Source: a virus
Virus record (IMG/VR): IMGVR_UViG_3300005468_000024
Coordinates: 1-54,244 of that record
Length of the DNA stretch: 54,244 nucleotides
Direction: 5' to 3' (one strand)
Each line of letters starts with the position of its first letter. Position 1 is the first letter of the stretch. Of this stretch, positions 52,652 through 54,244 are shown piece by piece. A program made the position numbers and the translations under genes. Under the pieces are notes generated by a model. The model searched no databases, was not told the origin of the DNA, and was given only the letters and a program-made list of their open reading frames with translations.

Positions 52652-54244
52652 TCAGGGCTCCCTTCCCGATATCGAACTGGTCGGTCCTCTGCCCGTGATC
52701 GACGATACCGGCTCGCGCGCCACTGGCCTTTCCGCACCGTACCGGCCGGACGCCGTATCCCCCGGCTCATGGCCGTACACCTGCTCCCGGGAGGACGTAT
52801 GAGGATCAACGGTGTCGTACGCCGTACCGGTAGACTGCGCTGTGCCTGGAAGGGCCGTCGCCGCAGCCATAGGGCTGGACGCAGCACCGGCTGCGGCGGC
52901 AACTCCGGCGAATGCCTGGTAGTTCGCGTCCACCGTGGCCCCGAAAGCAACGGCAGTCATACCGGCAGATGTTGCCAGTGCTTCGATCCGGGCCAGTTCG
53001 GTATCAACTGTTGCGGCCGCACTGGCAACATCTGCCGCTGCACCTGCGCCCGTACTGGCACCGGACGTGCTGCCTGCGGCAGCCGCCGTCCCCGGGAAGA
53101 CCTCCAGTGCCGCCCCGGCGTCCTGCGCCGCACCCGAACCTGAGGAAGCCTGCTCCGGAACTGTGATCGCAGTACTCGGGGTGAGGGCAGTTCCGGACGC
53201 TGCGATGTCCTGCGCCGGGGCGTTCGTGTTGCCGCTCGTGCTGACAACCGGATCTTCGCTCGTACCGGTCGCGGCTGCTGTGCCAGCCCCCGGGGCGGCA
53301 GCGACCGACGGATCCGGAGCTGACCCCGTGGCTGTAGCTGCCTGGGCAGGAGCTTCGCGCCCGGTGAGCACCGCAGCGTCGGACGCTGCCCCCGTGGCGG
53401 ACGCTACACCCGCACCGGCCGTGACGGACGTGCTGGGACTCTCAGCACTCGCGGCAGCAGATGCAGCGTCCGCCGTCACGGTACCCGAGACGGCCGCTGC
53501 CAGGGCCGTCGCTGCCGCGGAGGGGGTATCTGGGGCGGTGGTACCAGCCACAGAGGGATCGGCCGCTACAGCGGAAGCTGAAGCCGTCTGTGCAGGTGCG
53601 CTGGTCTCCGCCACCGTGCTGACAGTGGCATCGAACGCCGTACCTGCGGCTGCGGCCTGGCCGGAATTGACGGTGGCATCCGTGGAGGGGGCCAGCGCTG
53701 AACCTGTTCCCGCGGGAGTGTCCGGCTGCGCACCAGCGGCCGCCTGCGGACTGCTAGCCGAGCCGCTAGCACTCGCAGCCTCCGCAGGAGCGTCCTTGCC
53801 CACGGCCGCGGTGGCGTCGAACGCCGTGCCTGTGGCTGCGGCCTGTCCGGCGTTCGCCGTGAGCGCCGCGGAGGGATCAGTGGCCGTGCCTGTGGCTGCG
53901 GCCTGTCCGGAATTCGCCGTGAGCGCCGTGCTCGCGGTGTTCGCCGTGCCTGCCCCTGTCGGGGTATCCGGCTGCGCACCCACGGCCGCGGTGGCGTCGA
54001 ACGCCGTGCCGGTCGCGCTCACTGCCCCGGCGGGAGCCTCGCGTCCGGTGAGCACGGTGGCGTCGGATGCTGCACCTGTTGCTGCGGCCTGACCCGCGTT
54101 CGCCGTGAGCGCCGTGCTCGCGGTGTTCGCCGTGCCTGTGGCTGCCGGGGTATCCGGCTGCGCACCAGCGGCCGCCTGACCCGCGTTCGCCGTGCCTGTG
54201 GCTGCCGGGGTATCCGGCTGCGCACCAGCGGCCGCCTGACCCGC
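52652..54244 (-). CDS. Ala/Thr/Ser-rich repeat protein, N-terminus beyond window
   Basis: Open from the right edge to a stop at 52652, at least 530 residues. Made of irregular repeats of about 20 residues such as SGQAAATGTATDPSAALTAN and NAGQAAATGTAFDATAAVG, then a helical part (VDTELARIEALATSAGMTAV) and a tail with SSITGRGP and SSISGREP. Likely a surface fibre or decoration of the capsid or neck, given its place just before the connectors. The repeat unit ATGTAY/FD also occurs in the minor tail protein. DNA at the edge is an exact 60-bp tandem repeat. Confidence 0.75.
   Translation of the reverse strand, partial: AGQAAAGAQPDTPAATGTANAGQAAAGAQPDTPAATGTANTASTALTANAGQAAATGAASDATVLTGREAPAGAVSATGTAFDATAAVGAQPDTPTGAGTANTASTALTANSGQAAATGTATDPSAALTANAGQAAATGTAFDATAAVGKDAPAEAASASGSASSPQAAAGAQPDTPAGTGSALAPSTDATVNSGQAAAAGTAFDATVSTVAETSAPAQTASASAVAADPSVAGTTAPDTPSAAATALAAAVSGTVTADAASAAASAESPSTSVTAGAGVASATGAASDAAVLTGREAPAQAATATGSAPDPSVAAAPGAGTAAATGTSEDPVVSTSGNTNAPAQDIAASGTALTPSTAITVPEQASSGSGAAQDAGAALEVFPGTAAAAGSTSGASTGAGAAADVASAAATVDTELARIEALATSAGMTAVAFGATVDANYQAFAGVAAAAGAASSPMAAATALPGTAQSTGTAYDTVDPHTSSREQVYGHEPGDTASGRYGAERPVAREPVSSITGRGPTSSISGREP
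54126..54244. repeat. 60-bp tandem repeat at window edge
   Basis: 54126-54184 and 54186-54244 are identical over 59 nt (period 60). They encode two copies of AGQAAAGAQPDTPAATGTAN. The window stops inside the repeat, so the true copy number cannot be known here. Confidence 0.95.

Noticed and set aside
43748-54244. Diversity-generating retroelement acting on the repeat proteins
   Set aside because: No reverse transcriptase or template repeat pair is present in the window.

Overview
The window reads as most of a GC-rich actinobacterial phage genome, most likely a siphovirus of Streptomyces. Evidence: a long tape-measure gene with a frameshifted tail-chaperone pair, head-tail connectors, an amidase endolysin with holin-like partners, a WhiB-family regulator, GTG starts, and SpdB/TraB-like proteins of the kind known from Streptomyces plasmids. 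The host is inferred. Terminase, portal and major capsid genes, and any integrase, are not in the window. Both window ends fall inside genes.

Layout. 1-3834 (minus): a helix-turn-helix gene and a giant primase/SF3 helicase/family A polymerase fusion that runs off the left edge. 3941-10345 (plus): recombination and replication genes, namely an SF2 helicase with an intein in its P-loop, a RecB-like nuclease and a probable ssDNA-binding protein. 10411-11129 (minus): a RuvC-like resolvase and a 47-residue protein. 11195-15601 (plus): small genes, a split ParB-like pair, an AT-hook/winged-helix regulator and a glycosyltransferase. 15602-20557: a conjugation-like module (SpdB-like membrane protein, companion protein, FtsK/TraB-like translocase) set in unusual DNA: a 66-nt element repeated elsewhere in the genome, a 53-bp perfect palindrome, a field of GGACA repeats and a TGTCA iteron-like cluster. 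20547-23596: glycosyltransferases, HNH-type proteins and an epimerase.

23673-39518 (plus) is an accessory array: a WYL-domain protein, about 40 very small genes often separated by exactly 2 nt, five clear tRNAs (Glu-CTC, Glu-TTC, one with a UAA anticodon, Phe-GAA, Asn-GTT), a sixth tRNA with a greatly lengthened anticodon arm, many perfect intergenic hairpins, a 600-nt non-coding stretch ending in a tRNA-like fold, a secreted GH16-type glycosidase, a DUF932-like protein and a WhiB protein fused to a zinc ribbon. 39467-54244 (minus) is the late region. Read in its transcription direction it runs: Ala/Thr-rich repeat protein (cut by the right edge), connectors, tail chaperones, tape measure with transglycosylase domain, minor tail proteins, holin-like membrane proteins, amidase, coiled-coil peptide, glycosyltransferase.

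Working picture (inference): the left half copies and recombines DNA, the late region builds the virion and lyses the host, and the centre holds DNA-transfer-like, surface-sugar and tRNA functions. Recurrent nucleotide signals tie the genome together: AT-rich palindromes of the form GATTTA-nn-nAAATC in front of transcription units, a CAACTGAA motif about 20 nt before starts that follow RNA elements, and a duplicated hairpin element in front of both the transfer-like module and the tail genes. All functional calls come from reading motifs; no database search was possible.
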